DNA from: Longimicrobiales bacterium
Lineage (GTDB): Bacteria > Gemmatimonadota > Gemmatimonadetes > Longimicrobiales > Gaopeijiaceae
Length of the DNA: 64,000 bases
NCBI GenBank assembly: GCA_951813395.1
Contig: OX638356.1
Span: 2,182,501-2,246,500 of the forward strand
Direction: 5' to 3'
The notes beneath the pieces were generated by a model that was not told the origin of the DNA, searched no databases, and saw only the letters and a list, made by a program, of their open reading frames with translations. Positions 43,756 to 52,349 of the stretch are shown one piece after another (within the stretch, counting starts at the first letter, position 1; the number at the start of each line of letters is the position of its first letter). A program made the position numbers and the translations under genes.

Positions 43756-46308
43756 TCAGCGCAACCGGACGATCACGACCCTTGCGGCGCCTCCGGTGAC
43801 CGAGACTTCCACGTCCACGCCGTCCCCTTCGCCATCGGACACGAAATCGTGAAAGCGGATGCCGGCGGGCGCCAGATCACCCGAATATGTGGCGGTCTCG
43901 AATCCCGCGGGGCGGGGCCCCGTGTGCGGCCACGGATAGCGTCCCTCGGGCTGGTAGTCCGGGCGGAACAGCTCGAAGGTGGCCGACGGGAAGTCATAGG
44001 TGGTGAACGAATGCTCGGGGGGCGGTGCCGCGGTGCCGTTCAGCATCATGGCCGCGGCGTAGTCTTCCAGATGCTGCTCCACGCTCATTCCGGTCACGAG
44101 CCGGATGCCGTTCGGCCCGGGCGGCGCCGTCGTGTCGTTGAGCGCCCGGAAGAAGACGCCGTCCTCGCTCGCGGCGGCGTTCCCGTACGCGTCGCCCAGG
44201 AAGCGGTGAAAATGCCAGGAGGTCCCGTAGTACGTGTGTTCGTCGACGGGGTTGCCGGTCAGGGAATTCACGGCCGCGGCGTAGGAGAGCGAGGTGCGGG
44301 CGAGCCGCAGCAGCACCCCGTAGTTCTCTGGGGTGATGATCGAACCCGTCCGCGGCGGGTACGCATCGCGTGTGAGCAGGGCTCCCTGCGCCACGCCCCC
44401 GACGGCCTCCATGGCCCGGCGTGACGAGATCTCGGCCGCGATCTCGGCGGTGCCTTCCTCGATCCAGCTGGGGTGGTACCCTCCGCCCCGGGAACGCAGG
44501 TACAGCGAGCTCACGTGCTTCATCTCGTGGACCATGGTGGGCAGAGCCTGGTAGTGCCCGTCGTCCGGAGCGCCGCCAACCGCCTGGAACATGCTCTCGT
44601 TGAAGTAGATGAGCTCCATCCGGTTCGACCACGAGCACTGCGCGGCGTCGATGAAGTCCCCCGGCCAGACGAATGCCGCGAAGTCGTCCTCCACCGTGGG
44701 AGACACGAACACGTTGACCCGGCCGTCGCCGTTGATGTCGGCCACGCCACCGAAGTACTCCTCGATCGTATCGGCCCCGTAGGCCGCGTAGTAGTCGAGT
44801 ACCTGCTCCGCGTCCTCGGTCCGAATGGGGTCGGTGTCCCGCTGCGTGGAGTCCTGGTAGATGGCAAGGTGGTCGTTGTACGCAACGAGCAGCGCGGGTG
44901 TGAGCACGGGTGCCGGGTCCCGGCACGCCTCACTCGACCGATCGCCGTCGTAGGGACGGAGCAGCAGCCGTTCAGGGGGTGGATCGGTGCGGCCGGGCGC
45001 GATCGCATTGCCGGCGGACTGCCGCAGATCCGGAAGTATCGCGCCGCGGCCGAGTCGTCGCAGGAGTTGCTCCGCCTGTCCCTGCAGCGTGGCGTGCCAG
45101 CGCGCCGTCGCGTCCGCAAGCTCGACGCCTGCGGCCAGCCCCGGGGGCAGCTCCGGGAGCCGCCGCACGCGGGTCTCCGGCGCCTCACGTGCCTGGGCGA
45201 CCGGCGGGGCGCCGTGTTCGACCACCGAGACGACAGCCTGCGCCGGTCGGCCGCCACGGGACAGGTCCGTGCGAACGATGGCCATCCGGTACGCATCGCC
45301 ATCCACGCCCGCTGGAAGAAAGGGAGGACAAGGCGTCAGTCCGAGCGGCTCGAGAGCGACCACGGCGCCCGGTTCAAGCGACAGGGGGGGGTCGCACACG
45401 CGCAGGCCCAGTTCGCGCAGGGCCCTGTTGCCCGCGGCGTCCTGGACGTGGACGGTGAAGGCGCTGAAGCCGGCCTCGACCGCGGTTCCGGAGATGACTC
45501 CGAGGCTGTCGAGCCGCAGCCCGGGGGGGAGGGAGCCGTCATCGACGGACCACACGAGTGGTGCAGTCCCGCCGGCGGCTTCGAGTGTCGTCGAATAGCC
45601 CAGCGATGCCCTTGCACGCTTCAGGCGCGCGGTGCGAATTGCGAGAAGCGGCGCCGTCGCCGTTACCACAAACTCGGCCTCCAGCGACCCGGCGCTCGCG
45701 TGCAGCGATTGCGGGCCCTCGGCTTCGCCCAGCGTCCACCGCGTCGAGGTCTCCCCGTCGATCCCCGTGACACCGCTTCGTGGGACGGCCTGGCCTTCAC
45801 CCGAGGTGATCTCGAACGTCACCAGTACATCCGGAACCGGGGCGCCGCCGCCGTCTTCGACGCGCACCGTGGGGTTGTCCGGAAGAACCGAAAGCGCGGG
45901 CGCCGTCTGTCCGTCGCCTCCCACCTTCGCCAGGCGGACCGGTCTCAGTTCGACCACCAGCAGCGCCGATGCCGAAAGCGCCAGGTGCGTCGCTCGCACC
46001 GTGGCCTCGCCCTGGCCGGTGACCGTAGCCAATCCGCTTTCGGAGATCGTGACCACGCCCGGATCGAGGGACGACCAGCCGACTGCCGCACCGATGATTT
46101 CGCTTTCCTCCTCGTCGATCACGCGAGCCGTGTACCGGATGGTGGCGCCCACCACGTCGGCGGTGGCAAGCGACGGCGAGATTTCGATCCGGGAGGGAAG
46201 CGGGGGATCCGCGCAGGCTGCGGCCATGGCAACGGCCAGCGCGCCGCCGACCAACCGTTGACCGGGATTCAGCCTTGGGATTAGTGTTGGTTCGTGCACG
46301 TCTTCCAC
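43756..46308 (-). CDS. Ig-like-domain lipoprotein with HExxH metallopeptidase domain
   Basis: An 850-residue exported protein. The N-terminus ends in a lipobox-like AAAC (Cys about residue 32). Residues about 40-120 are a Big2-type Ig-like domain (IEISPSLATADVVGATIRYTARV). Further beta-sandwich domains follow to about 310, including a putative-Ig pattern (WSVDDGSLPPGLRLDSLGVISG). The catalytic part carries HEMKH in MVHEMKHVSS near residue 610 and the downstream IEEGTAEIAAE, a gluzincin arrangement like that of M30 (hyicolysin-type) peptidases. A dockerin-like ADINGDGRVNVFV stretch lies before it. GTG at 46308 is the first start; later ones are possible. It is divergent from the next gene with only 34 bases between. 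Confidence 0.82.
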   Translation of the reverse strand: MEDVHEPTLIPRLNPGQRLVGGALAVAMAAACADPPLPSRIEISPSLATADVVGATIRYTARVIDEEESEIIGAAVGWSSLDPGVVTISESGLATVTGQGEATVRATHLALSASALLVVELRPVRLAKVGGDGQTAPALSVLPDNPTVRVEDGGGAPVPDVLVTFEITSGEGQAVPRSGVTGIDGETSTRWTLGEAEGPQSLHASAGSLEAEFVVTATAPLLAIRTARLKRARASLGYSTTLEAAGGTAPLVWSVDDGSLPPGLRLDSLGVISGTAVEAGFSAFTVHVQDAAGNRALRELGLRVCDPPLSLEPGAVVALEPLGLTPCPPFLPAGVDGDAYRMAIVRTDLSRGGRPAQAVVSVVEHGAPPVAQAREAPETRVRRLPELPPGLAAGVELADATARWHATLQGQAEQLLRRLGRGAILPDLRQSAGNAIAPGRTDPPPERLLLRPYDGDRSSEACRDPAPVLTPALLVAYNDHLAIYQDSTQRDTDPIRTEDAEQVLDYYAAYGADTIEEYFGGVADINGDGRVNVFVSPTVEDDFAAFVWPGDFIDAAQCSWSNRMELIYFNESMFQAVGGAPDDGHYQALPTMVHEMKHVSSLYLRSRGGGYHPSWIEEGTAEIAAEISSRRAMEAVGGVAQGALLTRDAYPPRTGSIITPENYGVLLRLARTSLSYAAAVNSLTGNPVDEHTYYGTSWHFHRFLGDAYGNAAASEDGVFFRALNDTTAPPGPNGIRLVTGMSVEQHLEDYAAAMMLNGTAAPPPEHSFTTYDFPSATFELFRPDYQPEGRYPWPHTGPRPAGFETATYSGDLAPAGIRFHDFVSDGEGDGVDVEVSVTGGAARVVIVRLR

Positions 46309-46342
46309 GATACGCGAGCGTCAGGCTAAACGACGAAATCCA

Positions 46343-47044
46343 ATGACAAAATACCGCAAACCCGGATCCCGACCCAGCAAGCCCGTCAACCCGGCCGACC
46401 AGGAGGACGCTTTCGTCGCCAGGACACTGGAAGTCAGCAACTGGGCCCAGCGCAACAGGCCAACCCTGACCGCGGGCGTCATACTGGTGGGCCTGGGTAT
46501 CGTCGCCCTCGTCTACTACGCGCGGTACCGGGAGGACCTGGGCTTCGCCGCGGCTGCCGAGCTGGAGCAATTGCAGATGCGGCTCGACGCGGGGGACCAG
46601 GTCGGGGTCCAGGCGGACCTGCAGGTGTACCTGGAGCGTTTCGGGAGCACGTCAGCCGCGGGCGAAGCGCGCCTCACGCTGGGTCAGGTGACGGCGGATC
46701 TCGGCGACCTCGAAACGGCGGTTGAGGTGCTGGAGCCGATTGCGGGCGACGTCGGGAGTCCACTGGGGTCCCAGGCCGCGGCTCTTCTTGCCGCCATCTC
46801 CGAAGACGCCGGCAATCTCCAGGCCGCCGAGGGTCTGTACGAACGCCTCGCCGACCGGGCGAGACTGAGCTTCCTGGTGCGGGACGCGCTTGCGGATGAG
46901 GCGCGCCTGCGGGCCAGCCAGGGCGACCATGAGGCAGCGTTGGAGATCTATGACCGCCTGCTCGACGAGATGGACGAGGGGGATCCGGACCGGGGGATCG
47001 TGGAGATGCGCCGGGCCGAGGTGGCGGCCGCGCTGAACCAGTAG
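46343..47044 (+). CDS. YfgM-like TPR protein with one membrane helix
   Basis: The 233 residues have a 40-residue cytoplasmic N-terminus, one membrane helix (LTAGVILVGLGIVALVYYARY, about 43-63) and a periplasmic run of TPR-like helices. The layout matches YfgM-type proteins (TPR_21), which associate with the SecYEG translocon and periplasmic chaperones. The similarity is architectural, so I do not assign the symbol. Its stop is about 40 bases before the dif-like site. Confidence 0.75.
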   Translation: MTKYRKPGSRPSKPVNPADQEDAFVARTLEVSNWAQRNRPTLTAGVILVGLGIVALVYYARYREDLGFAAAAELEQLQMRLDAGDQVGVQADLQVYLERFGSTSAAGEARLTLGQVTADLGDLETAVEVLEPIAGDVGSPLGSQAAALLAAISEDAGNLQAAEGLYERLADRARLSFLVRDALADEARLRASQGDHEAALEIYDRLLDEMDEGDPDRGIVEMRRAEVAAALNQ

Positions 47045-47086
47045 ACGTGGTGGAGTGGGTTGTCCCGTCGTCCGCACTACCCATGA

Positions 47087-47114
47087 ACGTCGCATAATAT
47101 GTATTATGTCAAGT
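47087..47114. other. dif: Putative chromosomal dif site (XerC/XerD recombination site)
   Basis: An AT-rich 28-base element lies in the 178-base gap between two convergent genes. The left arm ends CGCATAA (47091-47097), identical to the inner seven bases of the E. coli XerC arm. The six-base centre is TATGTA. The right arm TTATGTCAAGT (47104-47114) matches the E. coli XerD arm TTATGTTAAAT at nine of eleven positions. The inner arms form the palindrome CATAATA/TATTATG. Genes right of it are all minus-strand and genes left of it mostly plus-strand, as expected at a replication terminus. XerC and XerD use dif to resolve chromosome dimers at cell division. Confidence 0.75.
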
Positions 47115-47222
47115 AATGCCTTTTCAGGGCAGCAGGAGAACCCCGTGCTTCCCGCTTCGCTGGTTCCTTTCCCCGGCATCCGATAAACGGTCCCCCGCCG
47201 ACCCCGAACGGGCGAGCATTCG

Positions 47223-48317
47223 CTACCGGAACAGCTCCTCCACGCGTGCCGCCAGCCCTCTGTTTATCGGCGCGCTCGACGTGTTGGCGACGATCGCCAC
47301 GATCACGCCGGTATCGCGGTTCAGCGTCAGCACCGTCCGTCCCCCCACGGACCCGCCGGTGTGCGACACCACTTGCTCACCGTAATCGTTGGTTGCGCTG
47401 CCCCAGCCGATGCCATATCCGGTCTCGTCGCCGCCGGCAGTCCTTTGTGAGGTGAACAGCAGTTCCAGGGTCTCGGCCTGAAGGAAACCCGGTTCCAGGT
47501 GCCCGTTCGCAAACCGGAGCAGGTCCTCCGGCGTTGAGAGGAATCCTCCTCCCGCCCACTTGTAGCTGTTGTCCACGTACGGGGCGTTCAGGACCTCGCC
47601 CGTGGCCGACAGCACGTAGAACCGCGTCCGATGCGCGATAATGCTGTCCGTGTGGCCCGCAACCGTGTGCTCCATCGCCAGCGGACCGAACACCGCGCGG
47701 TCCATGTAGCCGAGGAACGGCTCTCCGCTTGCGCCCTCGATCACCGCGCTGATCAGATTCCACGCGTACGACGAGTAGACGTATTCGGTACCGGGTTCGT
47801 TGATCAGCGGGTCGTCCTGGAAGATCGCGAGTCCGGACAGGACCGTCGGGTAGCGGACCGAAGAGAAGTTCTCGTCCCCCTGGTAGTGCCGGATTCCCCC
47901 CAGGTGTCCCGCCAGCAGCCGTGTGGTGACCGGCCACTGCTTCTCCGGAAAGGACGGCACGTACGTCTGCACCGGCGCGTCCAGGTCCAGCGCACTGTCT
48001 TCCACCAGTACTCCGATGGCAGCCGCCGTGATCGGCTTGGACACGCTGCCGATCCGGAACTTCGTGAGGGGTGTCACTCTTATGTTATGAGTTAGGTCAG
48101 CATATCCAAAACCTTCTGACCAAATAACTTGTGATCCCATACCCACGGCCACGGAAAGGCCGGGAATCGAGTTGGTCTCCATCACCGAGTCCAGCAGGGC
48201 GCGGGCGGCTACGACACTCTGACTCTGCTCGCTCTCACACGCCACGCCTACCAGGCATGCCGACAAGGCGGAAAGGCCGACCCATCGGCCGGCGCGCGGA
48301 CGTCTGCTTGAATTCAT
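47223..48317 (-). CDS. Serine hydrolase lipoprotein, beta-lactamase (S12) family
   Basis: ATG at 48317 gives 364 residues. A signal peptide ends in a lipobox-like GVAC (Cys about residue 27). The S12 motifs are the nucleophile SVSK near residue 91, YSSYAWN for the YxN-type tyrosine, and HTGGSVGG for the KTG-equivalent. These fit class C / D-alanyl-D-alanine peptidase relatives and esterases; true beta-lactamase activity is not implied. Codons about 59-80 (48137-48072) are strikingly AT-rich compared with the rest (see findings). The gene begins nine bases after the proline dehydrogenase stop. Confidence 0.87.
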   Translation of the reverse strand: MNSSRRPRAGRWVGLSALSACLVGVACESEQSQSVVAARALLDSVMETNSIPGLSVAVGMGSQVIWSEGFGYADLTHNIRVTPLTKFRIGSVSKPITAAAIGVLVEDSALDLDAPVQTYVPSFPEKQWPVTTRLLAGHLGGIRHYQGDENFSSVRYPTVLSGLAIFQDDPLINEPGTEYVYSSYAWNLISAVIEGASGEPFLGYMDRAVFGPLAMEHTVAGHTDSIIAHRTRFYVLSATGEVLNAPYVDNSYKWAGGGFLSTPEDLLRFANGHLEPGFLQAETLELLFTSQRTAGGDETGYGIGWGSATNDYGEQVVSHTGGSVGGRTVLTLNRDTGVIVAIVANTSSAPINRGLAARVEELFR

Positions 48318-48325
48318 TGTTCTGT

Positions 48326-49252
48326 TCACCAGGGAAGCATGCTGCGGACGACGAAGGCGACATTGGCTGGACGTTCGGCCAGTCGCCTGACGTACCAGGG
48401 GAACCAGTGTTCGCCGTAGCTGATGAGAACCCGGACGCTCCGCCCCCGCCAGGCGAGACGAAACTGTTCGCGCTGGGAGATGCCGTAGAGCATCTGGTAT
48501 TCGTACGCTTCGGACGCGACGGCGTTCGACTGCGCCCATTCGTCGATTCGGGCGATCAGCTTTGCGTCGTGGGTGGCCAGACCGGCACGCGTTCCCGCCT
48601 CAAGGGCATCGGGTGCCAGCATGCGCGTGGTCAGATCGAAGAACGCCTGGTCGACGTCCGCCTTGTCCGGAAACGCGATCTCCGCGGGCTCGGCGTAGGC
48701 ACCCTTCACCAGCCGTATGCCGGGACCCAGGGGGATGAGCGACTCCAGGTCCGCCGGAGTGCGGTAGAGGTAGGACTGCAGGCATATGCCGAATCTGGCG
48801 TGGTCGGCGCGGATGGAGCGGTACAGCTCCAGCGTCGGATCCACGTAGCGGCTGTACTCCATGTCGATCCAGACCCAGTTCCCGTGCGCCTCCGCCGAAC
48901 GCGTGATCAGGCGCAGGTTCTCTTCCGCGACGTCGATCCCCAGATCCAGGCCCAGGTGGGTGGGTTTGACGGACAATTCGGCGTCGAGACCACGCGAGGC
49001 GACTTCAAGGGTGGCCTGGACGTAGTGATCCGCGACCGCCCGGGCTTCGGTCCGGTCGGCGACGTTTTCGCCGAGGAAGGTGATCAGGGTCGGAATCCCC
49101 TGCCCCCGCTCCAGCACCCTGGCAGCGTCGAGCGCGTCGCCCAGGGTTTCGCCGGGCATGAACCTGCGCACGGCCCTTCGCACGAACCCGTACCGGGGTA
49201 GCGTGTTGCTGCACCACCTGTTCTCCGAGACCCACAGAAGTGCCGAGCGCAT
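48326..49252 (-). CDS. Proline dehydrogenase
   Basis: This is a FAD-dependent monofunctional proline dehydrogenase that oxidises proline to pyrroline-5-carboxylate. ATG at 49252 gives 308 residues, the size of the single-domain enzymes of Thermus and Deinococcus. Core barrel motifs are SVKPTHLGLD near residue 95, IDMEYSRYVDPTL near 130, VKGAYAEP near 180, and the C-terminal WYVRRLAERPANV, with the arginine pair that binds proline. No P5C dehydrogenase gene is adjacent. Confidence 0.93.
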   Translation of the reverse strand: MRSALLWVSENRWCSNTLPRYGFVRRAVRRFMPGETLGDALDAARVLERGQGIPTLITFLGENVADRTEARAVADHYVQATLEVASRGLDAELSVKPTHLGLDLGIDVAEENLRLITRSAEAHGNWVWIDMEYSRYVDPTLELYRSIRADHARFGICLQSYLYRTPADLESLIPLGPGIRLVKGAYAEPAEIAFPDKADVDQAFFDLTTRMLAPDALEAGTRAGLATHDAKLIARIDEWAQSNAVASEAYEYQMLYGISQREQFRLAWRGRSVRVLISYGEHWFPWYVRRLAERPANVAFVVRSMLPW

Positions 49253-49278
49253 GACCGGAATACTCGCTCCCCCGGCCG

Positions 49279-49929
49279 TCAGGCGCCAGTGGACCGGGGT
49301 CGGTCCGGCGGCTCCACGGCCAACGCGAGCAGCGCCTGCCGCAGGCGGCGGGCGGTGGGCTCCAGCGCTGATTCCCGTTCGGCACGCGTATCGTGAATGC
49401 CGAAGAGGAGCGGTTCGCCGTAACGAACCCATACCGGTGCTCTCCAACTTGACCGCGTCCAGCGCGGCCACGCGTTGTAGGTCCCGGACACGCAGCACGG
49501 CACTACGGGGACGCCCGCCTTCAGGATCAGGCGGATGGACCCGCGCCGGAAGGGTCGCAGCGCGCCCTCCCAGCTTCGCTCGCCCTCGAGGTAGATGCCC
49601 ACGCCGTCGCCGTGCGCCAGGGCCCTGAGCGCGGTGCGGACCGATTGCGGATCGACCCGGTAGCGGCGGGCCGGAATGGCCGCCACGCGGGGCAGAAACC
49701 ACCTGAAAAGTGCGTTCGCTCCGAATTGGGTGCTCTTGGTGAAGAAGTGCACGGTGCGGCGACAGTTCGACTGGACGAGCAACGGATCGAGGATGCTTTC
49801 ATGGTTTGCGACCAGGATGAACGGCCCTTCCCGGGGAATGTGCGACCTTCCCGCCACGCGGCACCGGGCAAGCACCCTTCCCGCCCACCCGAGGGTGACT
49901 CGGAAGACCGTATACCAGCCGCCTACCAT
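49279..49929 (-). CDS. PlsC-like 1-acyl-glycerol-3-phosphate acyltransferase
   Basis: ATG at 49929 gives 216 residues. Motif I is NHESILD near residue 41, followed by a FFTKSTQFGANALFRWFLPRVAAIPARR block and motif III YLEGERSWEG near 113. These place it in the LPLAT family. It may make phosphatidic acid or acylate another lipid. It overlaps the zinc-ribbon gene upstream by seven bases, so it is probably co-transcribed with the glycan genes. Confidence 0.88.
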   Translation of the reverse strand: MVGGWYTVFRVTLGWAGRVLARCRVAGRSHIPREGPFILVANHESILDPLLVQSNCRRTVHFFTKSTQFGANALFRWFLPRVAAIPARRYRVDPQSVRTALRALAHGDGVGIYLEGERSWEGALRPFRRGSIRLILKAGVPVVPCCVSGTYNAWPRWTRSSWRAPVWVRYGEPLLFGIHDTRAERESALEPTARRLRQALLALAVEPPDRPRSTGA

Positions 49930-50540
49930 CGGGTCACGATCCTGGGCTGGAATTCCACCACCCTGCCCCGGCCGGCGCCCTCGTACGCCTCGGCGATCAG
50001 CCGTCGCATGAGGGTCTCCCAGCGCCGGGGCGAATCGTCGAGAAAGCGGAGCTGGACGAGTTGGTCGTCCGGCAGCGAGAGTTGCAGCGACGAAGACGAC
50101 GCCTGGACGGCGCCAAGGTCGAGATGCCGCCAACTGCCGGCCTGCCGGTCACCGCAATCCACGTGTACCCGCTCGCGGTCGACGGTGATCGTGCCGGGTA
50201 TCGCCGAGCCCATGCTCTCGGCGAAGCCGCGAAGTACCCCCCGATACCGGACCGCCTGTTCCGAGACCCGCCAGGAAATCAGGGCGCGGGCCGAGTACTC
50301 CACGGTACCGTCGTCCCTGGTCGCCCGGGTGATCGGGCCGCCATGCTCGTCGATTCGCCGGCACAGGTCGGCCGCGTTCACCTGGAACGGCATGTCACGT
50401 CCCGGAAGCGACAGCAGGAGTCGTCCGCGGCTGCGTTCGATTCGAATGCCGCAGGATGCGCACCAGGCCGCGTCCCCTTCCCCGCTCATCGGGTCGTGGC
50501 CGCACTGTGGGCACCGGTAGCACAGATCGATGAGCGCCAC
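49923..50540 (-). CDS. Zinc-ribbon protein, unknown
   Basis: A 205-residue protein, GTG start at 50540. The N-terminus has two cysteine pairs (CYRCPQC and CASC), forming a likely zinc ribbon within residues 7-31. The remainder is mixed alpha/beta with no motif I can name. A region of high serine content (VQASSSSLQLSLPD) lies near residue 150. It sits between the polyprenol-phosphate mannose synthase-like gene and the acyltransferase, ten and minus seven bases away, so it is in the operon. Function unknown. Confidence 0.78.
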   Translation of the reverse strand: MALIDLCYRCPQCGHDPMSGEGDAAWCASCGIRIERSRGRLLLSLPGRDMPFQVNAADLCRRIDEHGGPITRATRDDGTVEYSARALISWRVSEQAVRYRGVLRGFAESMGSAIPGTITVDRERVHVDCGDRQAGSWRHLDLGAVQASSSSLQLSLPDDQLVQLRFLDDSPRRWETLMRRLIAEAYEGAGRGRVVEFQPRIVTRW

Positions 50541-50550
50541 TCGCCCGCTC

Positions 50551-51282
50551 CTACAGCCGCCCCGCCAGATCCAGAATACGCAACTTCCAGACCCGCCACA
50601 CCGCCTCCCAGATGATGCTCCTGGACATCTTGGATTCGCCGCTGTCCCGTTCGGTGAACACGAATGGTACCTCGCGCAGCTCGAAACCCCCTCTCCACGC
50701 CCTCAGCTTCAGTTCGATCTGAAAGCTGTATCCGTTCGACTGGACCCGGTCCAGGCGCACGCGCTCGAGAACACGCCGCCGGAAGGCGTTGAAGCCGCCG
50801 GTAGCGTCGCGGACCGGGAGGCGGGTGATCACGCGCGCATACCACGACCCGAAGAGGCTGATCAACAGGCGCCGCATCGGCCAGTTCACCACCGTGATCC
50901 GGCCGTCGAGATACCGGGAACCCACCACCACGTCCACATCCCGGCGGATCTCCGTCAGCATCACCGGCAGCATCGCCGGCGGGTGGGACAGATCGGCGTC
51001 CATCTCCACGAACACGTCGAATTCCCTCTTCAGGCCCCAGTTGAAGCCCGCCACGTAAGCCGCGCCCAGACCTTCCTTTCCGGGCCGGTGAAGCACGGCG
51101 ACCCGCTCGCTGCCGGCCGCCAGCTCGTCGGCGACGTCACCGGTTCCGTCCGGTGAGTTGTCGTCGACCACGAGGACATGGAATGCGTCTCCCTGTTCGA
51201 GCACGCACGGTACGATGCGCGGCAGGTTGTCACGCTCGTTGTACGTGGGAATCACAACCAGCACGCGTCCGGAATCTGTCAT
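50551..51282 (-). CDS. Polyprenol-phosphate mannose synthase-like GT2
   Basis: The 243 residues match the Dpm1/Ppm1 catalytic domain. The N-terminal VLVVIPTYNERDNLPRIV, VVDDNSPDGTG near residue 38, the DxD EMDADLSHPP near 93, GSRYLDG near 120 and ATGGFNAFRR near 155 are the family motifs. The product is probably a polyprenyl-phosphate sugar (mannose in characterised relatives) used by lipid-linked glycosyltransferases. There is no membrane helix at the C-terminus. ATG at 51282 overlaps the flippase-like gene stop. Confidence 0.9.
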   Translation of the reverse strand: MTDSGRVLVVIPTYNERDNLPRIVPCVLEQGDAFHVLVVDDNSPDGTGDVADELAAGSERVAVLHRPGKEGLGAAYVAGFNWGLKREFDVFVEMDADLSHPPAMLPVMLTEIRRDVDVVVGSRYLDGRITVVNWPMRRLLISLFGSWYARVITRLPVRDATGGFNAFRRRVLERVRLDRVQSNGYSFQIELKLRAWRGGFELREVPFVFTERDSGESKMSRSIIWEAVWRVWKLRILDLAGRL

Positions 51283-52349
51283 GCCCGCTCCACGGGGAAA
51301 TTGTCCACGCTGTCGCCGCTGCCGGACGCCTCTCGCCCGCCCGCGTCGCCCTCGGCGGCCCGGCTCGAGCGGTCGTCACGTCCGGCGGCGGGGGCAGTCC
51401 TCGTCTTCAACAGGACGGCGCCGCCCACCGCGCCCAGCAGCTCCCCAACCGTGATCCACACGCGCTGCAGCGCGGCCAGCACCAGGCTGCCCTGAGGTCC
51501 CAGCACCGAAACGAGAAGAACGTAGAGGCCTCCCTCCCGGACCCCGATACCGCCGGGTACGAGAGAAATGTAGCCGACGAAGTAGGCGCCGGAGAAGGCT
51601 GTGACGGCGGTGGCGAGCGGGACATCCAGCCCGGCCCCCCGCGCCAGCCAGAAGAAGGCAAGGCCATATGCGGCCCAGCCCACGATGTACCCGGCAAGAC
51701 AGAGTGCGAGAACCCCCCGGCCGGGCAACGCAACTTCCGCTTCGTGCCCGCTGCGCCGCAGCGACCACCGCAGGATCCTCCCTGCGCCGCCCACGCCCAC
51801 CAGCAGGACGACGGCGAGCACGACCGCCACTCCCGCGGCGAGTCCCAACCCCTCCGGTATCGAACCGGCGGCGTAGGCCGCCCATCCACCCACCAGCGCG
51901 GCCGCCAGAAGGTTCAGGAGCTGTCCGGTGACCGCGGCTGCGCCGGCCTGCACCCCGGATACGCCTTCACGCTTCGCGAGCAGGGCCAGACCCGCCAGTT
52001 GGAAGATCTTGCCCGGGATATACCTCCCCATGTTTGCGACAAGGATCATTGCCGTGGCCACGGCGAGCCGCACCGGCGGTCCTCCGAAGTGGGTCAGGAG
52101 CCACGCCCACAGCCGGGCCTGCAGCGCGAATGCCGCCAGGAGGGCCGCCATGGACAGGAGCAGCACCGCAACGTCGAGTCGCAGAAGCGTCCAGTCGACG
52201 CCGGAGCCGGCCTCGGCGAGTTGAAAGCCGGCGGCTCGCAGGATCAGCCAGGTCAGAGCGATCGCGAGCGCAACCTTGACGGCCGCCGCGCCCCACCGCC
52301 GCGCATCCCCCGGACCCGACCCGGCGCGGCCCTCCCCCGAGAGCGTCAA
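51279..52349 (-). CDS. Flippase-like integral membrane protein (LPG synthase TM / UPF0104)
   Basis: The first in-frame start after the YfhO gene is TTG at 52349, overlapping its TGA, giving 356 residues; upstream sequence in this frame is only YfhO read out of frame. About eight membrane helices are seen. Conserved UPF0104-type motifs are GRYIPGKIFQLAGLALLAKREG near residue 95 and SLVPGGIGVREGGLYVLL near 270. The family includes the membrane part of MprF and AglD-like proteins, often beside glycosyltransferases. The C-terminal tail is Gly/Asp-rich and cytoplasmic. Confidence 0.85.
   Translation of the reverse strand: MTLSGEGRAGSGPGDARRWGAAAVKVALAIALTWLILRAAGFQLAEAGSGVDWTLLRLDVAVLLLSMAALLAAFALQARLWAWLLTHFGGPPVRLAVATAMILVANMGRYIPGKIFQLAGLALLAKREGVSGVQAGAAAVTGQLLNLLAAALVGGWAAYAAGSIPEGLGLAAGVAVVLAVVLLVGVGGAGRILRWSLRRSGHEAEVALPGRGVLALCLAGYIVGWAAYGLAFFWLARGAGLDVPLATAVTAFSGAYFVGYISLVPGGIGVREGGLYVLLVSVLGPQGSLVLAALQRVWITVGELLGAVGGAVLLKTRTAPAAGRDDRSSRAAEGDAGGREASGSGDSVDNFPVERA

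Noticed and set aside
47093-47108. The CATAATA/TATTATG palindrome as an operator for a regulator
   Set aside because: Both flanking genes point towards it, so no promoter is expected there. The match to XerC/XerD arms is a better explanation.
48063-48090. A second dif-like site inside the serine hydrolase gene
   Set aside because: Only a XerD-like half (TTATGTTA) is present. The expected XerC arm seventeen bases upstream does not match and the site lies in coding sequence.
47223-48317. Antibiotic-resistance beta-lactamase
   Set aside because: The S12 motifs are shared by many peptidases and esterases, and nothing in the sequence or context indicates resistance.
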